A stretch of DNA of 6,547 nt from Candidatus Parcubacteria bacterium (GTDB lineage: Bacteria > Patescibacteriota > Patescibacteriia > UBA1558 > GWA2-36-10): assembly GCA_030632225.1 (NCBI GenBank), contig DAOVVF010000029.1, positions 1 through 6,547 of the forward strand. Reading direction: 5' to 3'. This document shows, piece by piece, positions 4,890 to 6,547 of the stretch. The first letter of the stretch is position 1. Each line of letters starts with the position of its first letter. The notes under the pieces were generated by a model. The model did no database searches. It was not told the DNA's origin and saw only the letters and a list, made by a program, of their open reading frames with translations. The translations under genes were made by a program, and so were the position numbers.

Positions 4890-6547
4890 TTGTTCATAAA
4901 TTACTATCCAATTATCAAAGTATTCTATACTTGTATTACTCCATCTATCCTTCAGTTGAGCTCCTGGCTTGTAACAAGAAGCTGCGACAGGACGCAAATC
5001 TGGACTACCGCCAGATCCATCACAAAGATAATCAGGGTCATATCGATAATCATGATAGAAAACTTTATAGCCTTGACGACAAGCTCTATCTAAACCACCA
5101 AAACCTTGTAATCCTTCCCCACCTGGAGTTAATAAATCAGCTCCACATGTAGGTATACTATTCTTGTATTTACCAGGGTTAGTAACAAAGCCCGCATTAT
5201 CATCATCCCAGTCTATATCTACATTAACTATTGGCATATGATCTGGATGAGCATAATAGAAGAACTTAATAGCTGTAAATAATGAACTATGTCCATCTAC
5301 TTGACCTGTAGTACGATTATTAACAGTAATACCTGATTGAACTGTTCCCGCACCATCCTTACAAATCTTATCCTCACAAACTTGTAAAATACGTGGATTA
5401 TATTCAAAACCAGCATGAGGATTTTGATCATTAGCTAAAGCATCAATCATTTCTGTTGAACCAGGATCATAGGCTAAGCCATTCCATAATCTTTTATACA
5501 CTCTAGCAAATAAATGGGCTAAGTCTCTAGATTGACCAGCATCAGTACTAAAAAAAGTTACTGTTGATAATCCAGCAGAAGGAGTTACCCCCAAAGGAGC
5601 TTCATTAACTACTATACCACTATTAGCTTCATCTAAAGCAGCTCCGAAATAGCCATCTGGTATTGGATAGAAATCATTCTCATAACCTGTTATATTTTTA
5701 ACTCCACCAAAAACTATATTAGAATTATGAACATATTGAGAACCAGCATAATACCAGGAAACCCAAGGTGGATTAATTACTCTGTCACCATCTCTTTCAT
5801 TACGCCACCAAATATCAGTTCTAACCCAAGAATTATTAGCTTCAGCATCTAGTTCAGCTATAGTAGAGCACATTTGATAGCAATCTAAACCAGTGCAAGG
5901 AGTACCGTAAGTAGATAGCCAGAAAGCACCAGTGGTATCTTCATGACAATCAGCTGGTATATCAGAATTTAAACAGCCATCAATGTTTCTAATAGGATTT
6001 CCTAAAACTTCATCATATATATCTTCCATAAGATTTTCCAAGACCTGATCATTAACTATAGGATCTTTCAAACAAGCATCACCCTGCCCATTTCTTTCAC
6101 AAACATAAAGTAGCTTATCTAAGCATCCAGTTATAGCTGTAACATCATAATAGCTATAGCGACCTTCATCCACAAAGGTGCCTTGAACTTCTCCATAATC
6201 ACTACACCAGGTTGGATCAGGAGAAACATTATTACCATCTTCATCTAAATCACTATGGGTTGGTAAACCAGGCATAACCATATTAAGAATACAATTTGCA
6301 AATTGACAAGCTGGTTCTCCAGCACAAGTAACATCCGTTGAATTAACAGCTGCTCCATCGGCCCATGGATAGACATGGCAATTCATCGGTCCGATATCAC
6401 AGTCAGTAGTACCATCATTACAACGATCACCTGTAATATAATAATCATTACAATAACCTTCTCCAGATACACCGGTATAGATAGGATTTTGTACTGCTCC
6501 CCTAAAGGCTGGTGATAAAGTTGGGTCTAATAAGCATGCTGCGCCTT
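4887..6547 (-). CDS. Cys/Asp-rich extracytoplasmic protein, 5' end cut off by the window (possible PKD-like C-terminal domain)
   Basis: The frame is open from the TAA at 4887-4889 to the window edge, giving about 552 visible residues. The first ATG (6384-6386) is probably internal: the 53 codons upstream have no stop and the same style, with four cysteines and Asn/Asp/Gly runs (for example CNDGTTDCD). Numbering from that Met, the 499 residues hold 19 cysteines, are acidic and Trp/Tyr-rich, and show no clear membrane segment, LPXTG motif or catalytic motif. This suggests a disulfide-bonded protein outside the cytoplasm; its signal peptide would lie off the window. Residues 46-57 (DLDEDGNNVSPD) match the D-x-D-x-D-G...D pattern of EF-hand/dockerin calcium loops. 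Residues 384-497 hold a DIDWDDDNAG segment, then FYHDYRYD and a final WIVIYE strand, resembling a PKD/Ig-like fold with a changed WGDG turn. It lies three bases upstream of the VirB6-like gene and is probably co-transcribed with it. Coding status is near certain; the function is inferred. Confidence 0.85.
   Translation of the reverse strand, partial: GAACLLDPTLSPAFRGAVQNPIYTGVSGEGYCNDYYITGDRCNDGTTDCDIGPMNCHVYPWADGAAVNSTDVTCAGEPACQFANCILNMVMPGLPTHSDLDEDGNNVSPDPTWCSDYGEVQGTFVDEGRYSYYDVTAITGCLDKLLYVCERNGQGDACLKDPIVNDQVLENLMEDIYDEVLGNPIRNIDGCLNSDIPADCHEDTTGAFWLSTYGTPCTGLDCYQMCSTIAELDAEANNSWVRTDIWWRNERDGDRVINPPWVSWYYAGSQYVHNSNIVFGGVKNITGYENDFYPIPDGYFGAALDEANSGIVVNEAPLGVTPSAGLSTVTFFSTDAGQSRDLAHLFARVYKRLWNGLAYDPGSTEMIDALANDQNPHAGFEYNPRILQVCEDKICKDGAGTVQSGITVNNRTTGQVDGHSSLFTAIKFFYYAHPDHMPIVNVDIDWDDDNAGFVTNPGKYKNSIPTCGADLLTPGGEGLQGFGGLDRACRQGYKVFYHDYRYDPDYLCDGSGGSPDLRPVAASCYKPGAQLKDRWSNTSIEYFDNWIVIYEQ

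Noticed and set aside
2995..5152. Short plus-strand open frames at 2995-3177, 4890-5093 and 4931-5152
   Set aside because: Antisense to strongly supported genes. The latter two overlap each other in different frames, and none has start signals.
121..6547. Alternative genetic code (UGA as Gly, as in SR1/Gracilibacteria)
   Set aside because: All three genes run long without in-frame TGA, glycine is written with GGN codons and the stops used are TAA.
1..6547. tRNA, rRNA, CRISPR array, IS element or attachment site
   Set aside because: No cloverleaf, regularly spaced repeats, transposase or recombinase frame, or terminal inverted repeats were seen. Almost all of the window is coding, with no gene-free stretch longer than 120 bases.

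Overview
This AT-rich window (about one third G+C by eye) carries three long genes, all on the minus strand. They are packed head to tail and read from the right edge to the left. The right-hand gene enters from outside the window. A terminator ends the unit at the left, followed at once by a strong promoter and a ribosome binding site for another minus-strand gene that starts just beyond base 1. The sigma70-type promoter, intrinsic terminator and AGGAGG site indicate a bacterium. The proteins look to me like the type IV secretion-like operons of Candidate Phyla Radiation (Patescibacteria) genomes. The reasons are a VirB6/TrbL-like membrane protein with a very long charged tail, a secreted Cys/Asp-rich protein beside it, and a soluble protein of a kind I associate with those genomes. 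That assignment rests on recalled patterns, not on a search. The standard code fits, because Gly is written GGN and all three frames run long without in-frame TGA.

Layout, in order of transcription. (1) 6547 to 4887: 3' part of a Cys-rich, acidic protein, probably extracytoplasmic, with an EF-hand-like calcium loop and a possible PKD-like C-terminal domain. The frame stays open to the window edge, so the Met at 6386 is probably internal. (2) 4883 to 1392: a 1163-residue polytopic membrane protein with about eight membrane segments in the first 325 residues and roughly 830 residues that are probably cytoplasmic. It starts three bases after gene 1 stops, in the same frame (TAA TAT ATG). (3) 1368 to 121: a 415-residue soluble protein of unknown function. 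(4) Bases 1-120 hold the terminator (88-115), promoter (42-70) and Shine-Dalgarno sequence (3-9).

Working model (inference): gene 1 gives the cell-surface or periplasmic part of an envelope-spanning machine. Gene 2 gives the inner-membrane channel or scaffold with a large cytoplasmic platform. Gene 3 is a cytoplasmic accessory protein. No VirB4/VirD4 ATPase, relaxase, recombinase, IS element, tRNA, rRNA or CRISPR array lies in the window, so the secretion or conjugation role depends on the membrane protein and on genes not visible here.
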